Shown here: piece after piece, positions 46,146-57,620 of the stretch
How positions within the stretch are numbered: position 1 is the first letter of the stretch
Layout: every line of letters begins with the position of its first letter
Assembly (NCBI GenBank): GCA_037951105.1
Contig: JBAMJV010001781.1
Location: forward strand, 166,535-230,534
Reading direction: 5' to 3'
DNA length: 64,000 nucleotides
Origin: Echinarachnius parma
Lineage: Eukaryota > Echinodermata > Echinoidea > Clypeasteroida > Echinarachniidae
The notes under the pieces: model-generated
The model's database searches: none
What the model was told of the DNA's origin: nothing
Seen by the model: only the letters and a program-made list of their open reading frames with translations
Program-made: the position numbers and the translations under genes

Positions 46146-46217
46146 CGGCGTACCCAGGGGACGGTTGTGGGGGAGGATGGGGGGGGGGGGGGGGGGGGGG
46201 GTCAGCCCCCCCCCCCC
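46146..46217. repeat. G-run/C-run palindrome with GGCGTACCCAGG end
   Basis: About 22 G (46179-46201) face 12 C (46206-46217) across GTCA. The left edge CGGCGTACCCAGGGG resembles the ends of hAT-type MITEs with homopolymer arms. Confidence 0.6.
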
Positions 46218-46225
46218 CAAAAAAA

Positions 46226-46712
46226 AACGCTGTGTAAAAAAACGCTGTGTAAAAATGGTTGTTAAAACTTTTCATACAACTTTAGGTGTAGCATGATAAG
46301 TTGTATAAAGAGGGGTTGCGTGAAGCGGCCATTGTTCAAGCGTTGATGAAACGTGTTAAATCACGGGATAGTTTCGACCACAAAATCACCGCGTCTAAAC
46401 CTCTTTTGTCCCTTCGCAAACCAAGCGAACCGAGATAGCGCAGTCGATAGAGAGTGAGACTTGTAACCCAAAGACCCCCAGTTCGAATCCTACCCTTGCA
46501 GCTTTTACATCTTGTTTTGTATTTGCTATTTCAACAACGGGATTGTTGAAATTCATTCTAAACAACAGTTGTAGAACAAATTAAAACAACAGTTGTGTAA
46601 ACTTTAAACAACAGGGGTTGTTGAATGTTTTCAACATCAGTTGGATGGTTCATATGTCAAACAGGGGTTGTTGAAAAATTGTTGAATTTGTTTACACAGC
46701 GTTTTAACAGTG
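46226..46712. mobile_element. TIR element (ACGCTGTGTAAA ends) containing a tRNA-like segment
   Basis: AAAACGCTGTGTAAA occurs twice at the left and its reverse, TTTACACAGCGTTTT, at 46691-46705. The interior has repeated AACAAC/GTTGTT modules (CAACAACGGGATTGTTGAAA, AACAGGGGTTGTTGAA). Confidence 0.55.
46429..46500 (+). pseudogene. tRNA-like pseudogene or SINE head
   Basis: TAGCGCAGTCGATAGAG (box A) and AGTTCGAATCC (box B), with TGT (Thr) in the anticodon position. Stems are imperfect. Confidence 0.45.
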
Positions 46713-47823
46713 TATATGCATGGGTGTGCTATACAGTGTAGTATGTGTGCGACATTAACTTTAATGACTTCCCATATGTTCAGTACTGATAAGCTTTGTA
46801 TGTTCATAATTTGGTATTGTCCGGCCGCAAACGACAATAACAGTGCATGAAACACATTCGTTTATTTACCGATGAAAACAAAAATACATGTATTTTATTG
46901 TGACCCCACACAGTTCAAGGATAAACCGAAAATATTTCAATACAGTGATATATCCAACATGCCTCTATTATCTGACCACGTGACTAGCAATGCGTTACAG
47001 TCAAACAAATACCGAGGGTTTAGTTCATAATACCATTATCCCTATTTAAAACGGACATAGTACATTTGAATATCATATATATTGTAACAATTAAGACATT
47101 CTAATGGAACCAACGCATGCAACAACTGAAAAGTAGGTACAGTGGCGAGGCAAAACATTTTATTGGAAAGTGACATATTATTCATCTACTTAGTAAACAC
47201 AGGAATCAATGTGTCTATACATTCAAGTTGAAGAGTTGTATGCATTGGGTAAAGAGACCATGAATTCGTATTAAGGTTTACAATCAATTTATTAACCTAA
47301 TGTTCACAGAGCGTTCTAAAATTTGATAAACCATCGGAAGATAATACATGACATGATGAGTGTACAATTTTAATTCAATTTCAATTGTATTTATGTTTCC
47401 AACAAAACATTTCAAATCAATTATAATCATTTACAAAGATTAAGGTATACATATTGGAAACAAGAGGGGTCCACTAAAAAGCAGTGCTTGTACAGATGTG
47501 GACTCCTCAGATAATAATGAATAATTAAATTAATACAATAACGAATTCATTACTACAAACGAACTAAAATAGAGGAAAAAAGGGATGCCAACAGAGACGA
47601 AAAATGGGACAAGAGAGAACATTACATGACAAAGATAGAAGAAGACGATAACGATACACAAAATAGACACTGAAAAAAAAGAAGAAAAAAAAGAGAAAAA
47701 TGAGATATCGGGGGTACACAAATAGTACAAAAGAATGAGCTGCATGTGGGGTTAAGAAGAAGCTGGGGATGAAGATTTTCGCTTAAGAAAGGAGATATGC
47801 ATGAGAGGGCACAATAAAACATA
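46713..47823. other. Intronic stretch, nothing recognised
   Basis: A purine-rich strand at 47570-47800 generates Ser/Phe-rich ORFs on the minus strand that I consider low-complexity artefacts; otherwise featureless. Confidence 0.4.
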
Positions 47824-48384
47824 TCAAATTACATTATTAGTCAGCGAGTAGAAAAATACCTTGTTTAAAAAAAAAGGAAGAATAAAAGAAGACGTGAGGA
47901 CGGCGAAAGATTTAATGGGCATGAGAGGTAAATTAAATTCTTCAGAATGTCTTGTTTGGTAATTATGGACTGAGCTATCATTTCTTAAAACAGATGGCAA
48001 CATATCATTATTATAAGTATACATAAATTGACCAAGATTAAATAAATATAACTCTTTAACCTTTAAAATATTATTTTAAAAAAAATAAAGCGTTTGTGTG
48101 GCACCGAAAGGGGGAATTACAAATAATACGAATACCTTCTTTTGTAGTAGCAAAACTTTATCTAAAAACGTTTGATGCGTGTTACTCGAAACTAAGAGAC
48201 CATAATTCAAGTATGGGAGTATCAGAGAACTATGAAGAATAATTAATGAATTCAAAGGAAGACATGTCTTTACTTTATGAATAAAGGTTTTCCCATCCAT
48301 TTGAACACTTTTGTAATTCAATTTAATAAATTTGTCATTCAAATTCGTCCCGAGGAACCACCAGAGCGGAAATCCTAACTTCAA
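47824..48384 (-). pseudogene. CR1-like LINE RT C-terminal fragment
   Basis: The minus strand encodes FLGTNLNDKFIKLNYKSVQM, SLIILHSSLILPYLNYGLLV and TFLDKVLLLQKKVF (thumb region). After a shift it continues KVKELYLFNLGQFMYTYNND and SSVHNYQTRHSEEFNLPL, the typical end of CR1-family ORF2. Broken by frameshifts. Confidence 0.75.
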
Positions 48385-48560
48385 TTTCGTCTTTCGTCGA
48401 TCAATTTAACAAAAAGACCACAACATTTAGTCATTTGTAACACATTTTCGTCAATTGCAAATCAAATTCGTCGGTCACAGTTGCTGAACACAGAAAAGCG
48501 AAAGCAATTTCGTCAATTGGCAATCAATTTCATTAAAATTCGATTCAAATTCGTCCCATG
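48285..48560. repeat. TTCGTC-box cluster, partial copy of the 49023 element
   Basis: TTTTCCCATCCATTTG then CGTCATTCAAATTCGTCCC-like boxes, matching the left end of 49023-49937. No right end is seen. Confidence 0.6.
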
Positions 48561-48649
48561 TATTTATGCTGTAATATATTGTCTTGATGTAATTGTTAAG
48601 TGTTACATTAATCATTTAAGGGGTAACAAACACATGTATAATGGACCAT

Positions 48650-49020
48650 GAAGAAGGCACTACAGGACTGGCTTGATGGGACATACACTAGGTTACTCAT
48701 GAGGGTATAAAATATTAGTTGGAGGGAACACGAAACAAAACCAGAGATCTATGGAAACATACCACCTATCTCTACCACCATTGCTCATCGCCGAACGAGA
48801 TTCGCTGGTCACTGTTTTAGGTCCAAAGACCAAGTAATCTCGGATGTGATCTGCATGAGACTCCCATGTCCTAATAGAGGAAGGAGACCTATGAACTATA
48901 TGGACTGCATTTCAAGGGACATCCAGTGTGAAACTGGGGACTTGCAGACATTGATGATGGATACAGATTCATGGCGTTGCATTGTGAACTCAATCTTGGA
49001 TGCGTCCGCTTAGTAGTAGT
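48650..49020 (+). pseudogene. LINE ORF2 C-terminal fragment with AGT tail
   Basis: Plus strand: ALQDWLDGTYTRLLMRV, then a stop, then HETKPEIYGNIPPISTTIAH, RRTRFAGHCFRSKDQVISDV, NRGRRPMNYMDCISRDI and DTDSWRCIVNSILDASA, stop, followed by TAGTAGTAGT. This is the characteristic end of a LINE ORF2 with a simple-repeat tail. 5'-truncated. Confidence 0.75.
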
Positions 49021-49022
49021 AT

Positions 49023-49937
49023 AGGTGTTTCCCATCCATTTTCAAACAATCGTCATTCAATTTTGTTAATTGTTAACTTCGATTTCGTCCGGAAAGTCTT
49101 TCGCCGATCACATGTAATGTTCGATTTCGTCATTGCGCACACAATTTCGTTCTTTCGCAACCAAGTTCGTCAATGTACCGATCGTTTTAGTCAAAGCTCA
49201 TTCAATTTCGTCCGATCACTCCGGCCGGTGTATAATGTGATGATCAATTTCGTCATTGGGCATTCAATTTCATTATTTCCCATTCAAATTCGTCAAACAA
49301 TATCGAATGCTGTATTTGATACTTTGTTTCATCAACCTTTCATTATTAACCTTTGTATATTTGAACCAAATGTCTATGTTTGTTTTGTGTCCCAGAAATT
49401 CATAAAAGTTTAGTCTATCGTCTATTGAACAGTTTTTGTATTTTACATATCATTAATTTGATACGGTATGTGTTTCCCGACATAAATTTATTGCATGGAT
49501 CAATCAATCAGACTTTTGATCAATTATTGTTTTGTGAATTGCAATATCGAAATAAATTGCTTTATGATCAGTTGATGGTTTTAGAAACACCTATTTTTGA
49601 AATTATTAATTTTTAAATGATGAGCTACAATAGGGAACTACATATGGACCAGGGCAACCACACTACGTGACGAAATTGAACGACGAAGTCTTGAAATCGA
49701 ATGAACAATGACGAATTCGAACTTCACATTGTGCGTTTTATGACCAGTCGGGACGAATGCCATTGCAAAATGACGAATTCGAATGAGCCAATTTTGAATT
49801 TGAATGACCATTGATCAATTCGAATGGTAAATGACGAAATCGAATGTAGCAACTGCAGTTTCCTGACTTCTCGGGACGAAAATTAAGTTAGCATTGTTTG
49901 AATTTGATTGACGATAGTTTGAAAATGGATGGGAAAA
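49023..49937. mobile_element. TIR element with arrays of TTCGTC/GACGAA boxes
   Basis: Left end GTTTCCCATCCATTTTCAAA continues CAATCGTCATTCAA. The right end is its inverse: TTGATTGACGATAGTTTGAAA, then ATGGATGGGAAAAGC. Each end carries about ten spaced boxes of the type AATTTCGTC or CAAATTCGTC (left, 49030-49295) and GACGAATTCGAATGA (right, 49675-49900), in inverted orientation. The middle 380 bp is AT-rich without a clear transposase. Confidence 0.7.
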
Positions 49938-50517
49938 GCTAAAGTACACATGGTTAGATTGCTAAGCCTGTGTATTAAAATTGCTTGATAATGTAGAAAA
50001 TGTAAACGCCAATCTTGCCAGAAACTGGACTTATGTGAAATTTCATCGACATATGGTATGATCTTTGACGCTATTTGACCACTCTTGAAATTGAACTGCC
50101 GTTGTAGTTTATTTCCGAACCGGCCCATTCGTCTAGTTTGCTGTTAGTACTGTGTATCCAGTGTACTGTGCATGCAGTGATTACCGTCTCCGGTTCGCGT
50201 GCATCAGACCAGTGCAATGCATGACGTTTACTACCTTGTCTCTGCACGGTAATTTGACTTTTTAATCTCGACAAGCTCTGCTTTTATTTATGTTTTAACT
50301 GAACAATTCTGGCCATGCACACACATTCAACAAATTTCAACAAATTCAATAAATTCCAAATCAAACAAGCGTGAATTCCTAGCTATTGTATTCCTTGACA
50401 ATGCGTGGAAATGGTGTCAAGGCATGACCCAGAAGAATTCACACTGAAATGATTGCGTGCACAATAAAATCGGGCTGACTCATCAATCCTCACGGCGAAC
50501 TGGTGCGATCTAGCCCA

Positions 50518-50773
50518 ATGCCCACTTTGCGATCTGCGCTTGCGTACTAGCCCGAGTTAAAAGGATCTCGCATCTATGCAATCTCGTCGCCAGATTTTTG
50601 AACATGTCAAAACCCCGACGACCGCAAGCGACACCACCCTTGCGGACGCGAGTTACAGCGATCTGGTGTGGCCACTGGTGCCCACTTAGCGACTTAACCA
50701 CAGATCTCAGGGGATCGTTCCTATTCGGGCAAGATCGCTCGAGATCGCTAGGCCCAGATCGCATAGTGGGAAC
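50518..50773. mobile_element. MITE with CCCACTNTGCGATCTG ends
   Basis: CCCACTTTGCGATCTGCGC at the left and the inverse of CCCACTATGCGATCTGGGC at the right. GC-rich interior with GATCGC boxes (AAGATCGCTCGAGATCGC). Confidence 0.65.
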
Positions 50774-50861
50774 CCGGCTTAACTTGTATACCTCCAAGTG
50801 ACAATTTTACTCGGAACGTAAATATGTTCCCACCTGCAAGTGAGGTCTTTAGGCCCCATTT

Positions 50862-51365
50862 AAAGGGGTAGTTTAGTTTTGGTAGAGAGGGCGCTGCACA
50901 TCACAGAGTGTCGAATTTGAGAGAACGTGCAATTTTAATGGCAGAATAAACTTTATTTGGTCAAAATCGACCCAGAAACGGCTGAAATATCAATGAATAT
51001 ATCTCATCTTATAATTATTTGGGGCCCAAATAATTAGATGATTTTTTCAAAAAAATAAAAAAATGCTTGCACTTTTTCAAAAGCATTTTTTAAATAGTTG
51101 TTGATGATCTCTCTATTGAATCATTATTTCAATAAAACATCACATGCATAATTTTGTATGAAAAATGGTTGAAACCAATGCCTTTTTAAAAAGCGCCCTC
51201 TTGTGTTTTTATGGCTCTGTTTTAATGATAACGGGCTTTTTACTAAGTTGTTTGTAATTTTGTATACCTTTCGAGCATGGTGGAGTTATAACTATTAGTT
51301 TGTAATGTTACTGTCCAGGTTTGGTTACTAAAGTTCAGCCTTACCAAAACTGTACTACCCCTTTA
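50862..51365. mobile_element. TTAA MITE family I, full-length copy
   Basis: TTAAAGGGGTAGTTTAGTTT to CAAAACTGTACTACCCCTTTAA with TTAA at both ends. It contains the full set of family landmarks and is the best reference copy in the window. Confidence 0.8.
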
Positions 51366-51545
51366 AGTTAGCCTTTGTTGAAAGTGATGGCTTTGAACAT
51401 CTGTTATATAATACCCTTTTTGATACAAGCATTTATTTCAATCGCAATCAATAGTAGTCATTATTCATCATCAATATTCATTATCATTCACATTCAAATT
51501 ATACATTCAACGTTTTAGAAAACTTCCTACTTTTGGACTCAGCAT

Positions 51546-52228
51546 TTTAACCCTAATAAGGCCGGGGGGCATAATGCCCCACCCCCCCCCCCCCCCCCCC
51601 GCCCTCGCGATAAGATGACGCGCCGCTGCTTGGTGACTTTTTCTTTTGGGTCTTGCGCATATTTAAAAACAAAACATTTTGAAAATCGGACCTACCGTTA
51701 CGAAGTCACGTGACCTTTTGTCTATGCATGTCAGCCCGAAAATCGCTAAATTTCGTGATTTGTGTACAAAACATATGGAAATATCAGTTTTCGTAAAAAG
51801 AGGTATATCATTGGTTATTTGGTCTTGTTTACATTTTTTATGTTTGTTTTGGGGTTCAAAATAGTTAAATTATAGTTAGAAATAAAATAAACAACCAAAA
51901 CAGAGAAATGCATAAGAAATGATAAACAAGAATAGAAAACATAAGGAAGAACCTGGCTCTTCCAAAATTTGTTGTCGTATTATTATTCCAAATGCCCTAA
52001 ATAATATATGTAGTGAAAACCAATGTTTGATTATGAAGAATATATGATTTATGGGTAAAAATATGAATTGCATGAACTTATTTGCATAAATTACCATAAA
52101 TATGCAAATTAATGCAAACAATTATACACTTCACTTATCATGCGTGCAATTTCACGGTGATCGACCGCTCCACGGCCGAGATCTTAAGGGGGGGGGGGGG
52201 GGGGGCATAATGCCTCGCCCCTTTTAAA
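51546..52228. mobile_element. Probable element with GGCATAATGCC and G/C-run ends
   Basis: AAGGCCGGGGGGCATAATGC plus a C run (51582-51600) at the left faces a G run (52188-52205) plus GGCATAATGCCTCGCC at the right in inverted orientation. The ends are imperfectly paired; no ORF. Confidence 0.4.
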
Positions 52229-52844
52229 CGTTTAGACAAACAGCTGTATTTGCATTGATGTAATATGACCAGCGGAACGATATATTACTATTTTATTTTT
52301 ATTTGTATTTGTTTATGTTGTTTAGTAAATAGTCCAACAGATACGTAATCTATAGGACAAAGCAGAACGGGTGGATGAATGTATCTGAATTTGTTCGTGG
52401 TTATGTTTCCATTGTGTGATACGGATGAGTGAATGTGTGTGCTTCTCCCATTGTGATGTGTGGCTGTGCGAGGGCGTTCTGTGTGATGACAATCTTCTCG
52501 GCCGATACTCATGTGCTTGCTGGAGTACCCAATATGTATTTCATTGAATAGTTTGTATATTTATATTGTATATATAAACTTAATTGTGTTTTTATTACTT
52601 TAAATCAATTTAAGCTATTCTAAATTTAATTTTGTCAAAAATTATTAAAAAGTTAATCTGAAATCTGATGGTCATAATATGTTATTTGTACATAGTTTTA
52701 TATTTATTATGTCTAGTATATTAAGAACATAATATTGTTTTATTTATATTTTATGATGTTATATCAGGACCTTAAACAAAAACAGCATCCTTGCTGATCA
52801 TGCTATCCTGTATACATATATTTGAATAATGATATACATGAATA
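52229..52844. other. Intronic AT-rich stretch
   Basis: No feature recognised. Confidence 0.4.
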
Positions 52845-53113
52845 AATTTCAACACAACATCGCATGCACAATATTTCATTTAAAATGATTGAAACCAATG
52901 TGTGCTTTATAGAAAACGCCCTTTTAAGTTTGAAGGGATCTGTTTGAATGATGACAGGCTTTTTACTCAGTCATTTGTAATTTTGTATTCCTTTCGAGAA
53001 TGGAATTATAACTACATATATTAGTTTATAATGTAATGGTGCATGTTTTGGTTACTAAAATTCAGTTTGACCAAAACTGTTCTGGCTGTACCAAAACTGA
53101 ATTATCCCTGAAG
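52845..53113. repeat. TTAA MITE family I, left-truncated fragment
   Basis: Right half only: ACAACATCGCATGCACAATA, AACGCCCTTTTAAGTTTGAA, CAGTCATTTGTAATTTTGTA, ending CCAAAACTGAATTATCCCT. Confidence 0.65.
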
Positions 53114-53832
53114 CGTAACTTTGGTCTGCGAATAAATGCGCAACAAAATTGCATTTTTGTTGCCGGATGTAGGGTGTATCTATAGAAACACACTTCTGCC
53201 AGGCAAACATGACCAATATATTTCGGGATTTAGTTTTCAAGAAAGCTGTATCTAGAGATATGTCCTTCTGCTAAAATAAATCAGTGATTAATTTCCATCA
53301 TTTTGTAGAAGTGTGTATCCCAAGATACACCTTTTGCCAGACGATTGCGAAACGATACCGCGCATGATTTCCATCTCGACATAGCCTACACACTTTTGCC
53401 GCAACACAGCACCTACGGACTTGTTCAATTTTGTATAAAAAAGGGTTGTATATGTTACCAGTGACCAGTGACACAAATATGTATAGTTCATAATACAATT
53501 TACACAGTTATAATAATATTTTAAATGTCGGCTAACTACTAACATTAACTCCGTTATCAAAATTATACGTCAAAAGCTTCTACAGAAGAAGGAACATGTC
53601 AAAACTCCAATATCAATTAGTGTTGGTGTTAAGATCCCTGCGCGACACTCGAGATACACCTTCTACCAGACATAGGCCGAATATTGCTCATATACTAGCA
53701 CATGGCCAATCGTTTAAGTTGTTTGAATTTGATGGTATATTTCTTTGTTTACTTAACAAATTGTAATTTATAGTAAATTATTTCAAAATTTGTCAACATA
53801 TGCCTAACTTTTGGAATACATGTATATCTTAC

Positions 53833-54008
53833 GCGGTCAGTGCTTTCCTTTCTAAGTTGTTCAAGGTGTTAACTTCCGCCTTATCGATGTCTTTTCTTTC
53901 ACAGAAATGGAGTAACCAATCGCTGCATGACAATTCTGTATTCTTTGGCTTTCCACAGTACCACGATGTCCCATCTAACTCGGGGTCGGACACTGTACAC
54001 TGCTCCTC
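53833..54008 (-). CDS. NXPE family gene, middle exon
   Basis: Minus strand, with acceptor TTCTTCCATATTATTAG before 54008 and donor GTAAGA after 53833. The 176-nt exon (58 codons + 2 nt) starts in phase 0, matching the phase-0 end of 57621-58190, and its 2 leftover nt are completed by the first base of 44657-45512. It encodes EEQCTVSDPELDGTSWYCGK followed by PKNTELSCSDW. This Cys/Trp pattern fits the linker between the neurexophilin-like and esterase parts of NXPE proteins. The phase agreement on both sides is the strongest support for the gene model. Confidence 0.82.
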
Positions 54009-54179
54009 CTAATAATATGGAAGAAAACGAATGTATTAACTATTTCAAGTTCATTGTTGTTTTCGTTATCTAACTTTTTAGGTGGTACGTATATCATACG
54101 TACACCTCTTGTTTTTTCGTCATGATTTGTATTCATTTGTATTATGTATTCATTTCTTTCTCGCTAATTTTGTCCGTCG

Positions 54180-56435
54180 TAGAGTCCAGGTGATAGAGCG
54201 AGAAACCAGTTAGACTACATCATGGTTCAAAAGAGGTGGCGGACATCACTCCAGAATGTCAAGACAAGACCAGGTGCTGATTGCGGCAGTGACCATCAGC
54301 TGCTTTTGGATAAACTCAAACTAAGACTGAAGGCTAAGAAAAGTGGTACAGCTCCTACAAGGTACGATGTTGATCGTATTCCTGCTCAGTTATCAGTGGA
54401 AGTCAAGAACAAGTTTGAGATTTTGCTGAGAATGGATGAAACGGAACAAACACCAAATGAGTTGTGGGAAGACATGAAATAAACAGTTGAGAATGCAGCA
54501 AAGAATCACATCCCAAGGAAAAGAAAACAGAAACAACCATGGATCTCAAATCAGAATTTTGAGCTATCAGACGAGAGGAAGAGGGCAAAGGCAAAACACA
54601 ATAGAGGGGAATGGACGAGACTCAATAAAGAAGTCACAAGTAGTGTAAAGGAGGACAAAAGGAACTACATAGAGGGAAAGTGTGAAGACCTAGAACGTCA
54701 TAAGAACAACTCCAAGGTAGCATTTGCTATTGTGAAAGAAATCACAAAGAAAAGGACCCCAAGATTGGATGTGATTAATGACGAAAATGGCAAAACACTG
54801 ACAAATAGTGAGGACATAAAGAACAGATGGATGCAGTACAGTAGAAAGCTGTTTGCGGCACAGGAAAATGAAGATGACACACGATGGGAGGAAAGAGATG
54901 AAATGGAGCCCCCTCCACTAAGATCAGAAGTAGAGATAGCAATGGAACAACTGAAGGATGGCAAGTCTCCTGGTTTAGATAACTTGACTTCTGAGATGTG
55001 GAAGGCTACCGGTGAAGAAGGGATTGATTTGATGTGGCGTCTTTGCTGCAATATCTGGAAGGAGAAAGAATGGCCTAAAGACTGGTGTAGAGCTGTATTC
55101 ATAACATTACCAAAGAAGGGGGATCTGAAAGAATGTTCAAATCATCGGACAATAAGCTTGATTTGTCATGCAAGTAAAGTACTTCTGAAGGTCATTAGCA
55201 GGAGAATGAAAGTCAAGCTGAAAGAAGAGATCTCAGAAGAGCAGGCATGGTTCCGTGAAGGCAGGGGGACAAGAGATCAGATTGTTAACATCATAAATGT
55301 AATCGAGAAATGCAGAGAACTCAAACACCCTCTTTATATGTGCTTCATAGATTACAGTAAGGCATTTGACTGTGTAAGCCACGATCAACTGTGGGATACA
55401 ATGACAAAGATGGGATTCCCAAGTCACATAGTAGGACTGATCAAGAATCTTTACCAGGACCAAGAATCTACAGTGAGGACCAGTAGTGGGGATACTGAGT
55501 GGTTTGAAGTAGGCAGAGGTGTACGTCAGGGCTGTATATTATCCCCAAACCTTTTTAATATATATTCTGAGGACATCATGAGAGAGGCACTGGAAGGTTT
55601 CAACGGAGGAGTGAAATTCGGGGGTACAAAGATCACAAACTTGAGGTATGCGGATGACACTACTCTAGTTTGCAGCAGTAGAGAGGAGCTCATTGACCTA
55701 TTGAACCGTATTAAAAGGGCGAGCGAAGAGAAAGATCTTCTATTGAACACTAAAAAGACTAAAATAATGGTAGTCGACAAAGACAGCAACAACAACGATT
55801 TCACCATAGATGGAAAGACGATTGAAGTAGTCAGTCAGTTTGACTACTTAGGTTCCATAATCAATAACAAAGGAGGAAGCACCACAGAGATAAGGAGAAG
55901 ACTGGCAATAGCAAGATCAACTGTGCAGAGCATGTCTCATATCTGGAGAAGCAGAGGCCTATCACTCGATCTTAAGGTTCGACTTCTTCGTGCAACTGCA
56001 TTCTCCATTGCTACATATGGATGCGAGTCTTGGGCCATGACAAAGAACGACAGAAAAAGAGTTGACGCTTTTGAGATGTGGTGCTACAGAAGACTTTTAC
56101 AGGTGTCTTGGCAAGATAGAAAGACAAATGTATGGATTCTGAACAAGATTGGTACAGACTTAATTATCAGAAGGGGAATTATAGAACGAAAACTAAAGTA
56201 CTTCGGGCACATCGTTAGGAGAACTGAAGGAATTGAGAAAAGAATACTGCAAGGCGCAATTGAAGGAAAACGTGACAGAGGTCGTCCACCTACATCTTGG
56301 ACTGACGATATCAAGAGAGTGTCCGGGGAAGGAATGAAGGGTGCAACACACTTGGCAGAAGACAGAGTTGCATGGCGTGCTCTCGTGAAGACCACAGCAG
56401 CGCTTTACAGCGCCACCTGAACTTGATGATGATGA
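54180..56435 (+). mobile_element. RTE-like LINE, 5'-truncated
   Basis: Homology begins abruptly near 54183 in the endonuclease C-terminus (RARNQLDYIMV; GSDHQLL near 54280) and runs through the RT to a stop at 56418-56420. It ends in a very short 3'UTR and a GATGATGATGAT tail, typical of RTE-type elements. Inserted antisense in the first recognised intron of the NXPE gene. Confidence 0.85.
54222..56420 (+). pseudogene. RTE-like reverse transcriptase ORF with one nonsense codon
   Basis: One continuous frame (54222-56420) is interrupted only by TAA at 54480-54482. After the stop the 562-codon open part (ATG 54732) carries GKSPGLDNLTSEMW (about residue 78), PKKGDLKECSNHRTISL (127), FREGRGTRDQI (174), CFIDYSKAFDCVSH (motif A, 204), GVRQGCILSPNLFNIY (motif B, 263), LRYADDTTLVC (motif C, 304), and a C-terminal region with YGCESWAMTKNDRKRVDAFE, FGHIVRRTEG and GKRDRGRPPTSW. 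RT catalytic residues are intact. Its endonuclease is missing through 5' truncation, so it cannot retrotranspose by itself. Confidence 0.88.
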
Positions 56436-56572
56436 TATCTCAATAATTGATTAATCAATTATAATGAAACTTCGTCTGATAACAGATCATATATATATGT
56501 GTTACTTTTCAATGACATCACATCATTGCGACGTCATCAGTACGCCATTGTGTAACATTACATTCATATATC

Positions 56573-57046
56573 TGTGTCACAAGAGTCATGTGACTATTGA
56601 AAAGTGACAATTTTGCCTTTAATGTGTGCTCACTCATGCATGACTCTACGAACCAATTTCATTTTCGCACGGAAGTTAGTTAATCCATGTAGGAACAATC
56701 CTGCCAAGTTATTTTGCTCAAAACCTTTTTTTTGTTTAAGTTACTTTATTTTCATTATGGGAAGGGGGGGGGGAGGGGGGGGGGGGAGGGACTTACTGTT
56801 GATATTGCTTATTTCAACAGTACTGATCAATTACACCCAACAACACAATTAAGTTCCCCCCTAATCAAAATAACGTAACTTTTTAACGAATAGGGTTTGA
56901 GCAAAATAACTTACCAGGATTGTTTCTTCACGTATTGACTAGCTTCTGTGTGAAAATGAAATTGGTCCGTCGAGTTATGCATGAGTGAGCACACATTAAA
57001 GGCAAAATTGTCACTTTTCAAAAGTCACATGACTCTTGTGTACAGT
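56573..57046. mobile_element. Long foldback (hairpin) element
   Basis: GTCACAAGAGTCATGTGACT, AGTGACAATTTTGCCTTTAA, TGTGTGCTCACTCATGCATG and AACAATCCTG...AAGTTATTTTGCTC in the left half are met by their reverse complements in the right half, so nearly the whole 474 bp folds. The loop carries a G-rich tract (56764-56790). Confidence 0.75.
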
Positions 57047-57620
57047 AGCTGAGAGTATCTTATACAAGAATCAAAATGAATTGATAATATTTGTTGCACT
57101 ATAATTACATAAGGTTAGTTTGAACAGTTAACATCCAATTTTACGTTTGACATACTGGTGTCGTAGAGTGCGCTTCAAAGATTAAGATTCATGCGCTTGC
57201 TCAGAATTTCACAATGATTATGGTAAAAACATGCCCCCTTATATTCTTCACAACTTATTCAAACGTTTGGATACACCCAAATATTATTTCATATTCAGAA
57301 AGAGCATGAGTTGTTGATACGTTTTCATACAAAACTTTGGTTAATGAATATTTCTGACATCATCATATTACGTGTTGAAAAGTCAATATCATCATATCGT
57401 CATTTCGATACGTATCACCTTGTTCGTCTATGTGACGAATTCAAGTCTATGGGTTGTTTTTTTATTTGGTTGAGAGGATGACGCTTAACTACACTTCAGG
57501 TTTGCCCCAAACTCTGTTTATACAATTTGTGTCTGCATACATCGAAATTATGTCGCAATATTGAGGAAATGATTGTCAAAAGGAAATGAAAAGTGCGATT
57601 TTTGCACCAATAAAGCTTAC

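Noticed and set aside
45826..46275. Pro-rich 149-codon ORF and DHIGQREAAQM repeat ORF
   Set aside because: Produced by the 33-bp minisatellite and C run; the period is a multiple of three so all frames can stay open.
46429..46500. Functional tRNA-Thr
   Set aside because: T-stem and anticodon stem mismatches; embedded in a repetitive element.
50510..50801. Overlapping ORFs of 95 and 67 codons on opposite strands
   Set aside because: They lie within a GC-rich MITE and reflect its inverted symmetry.
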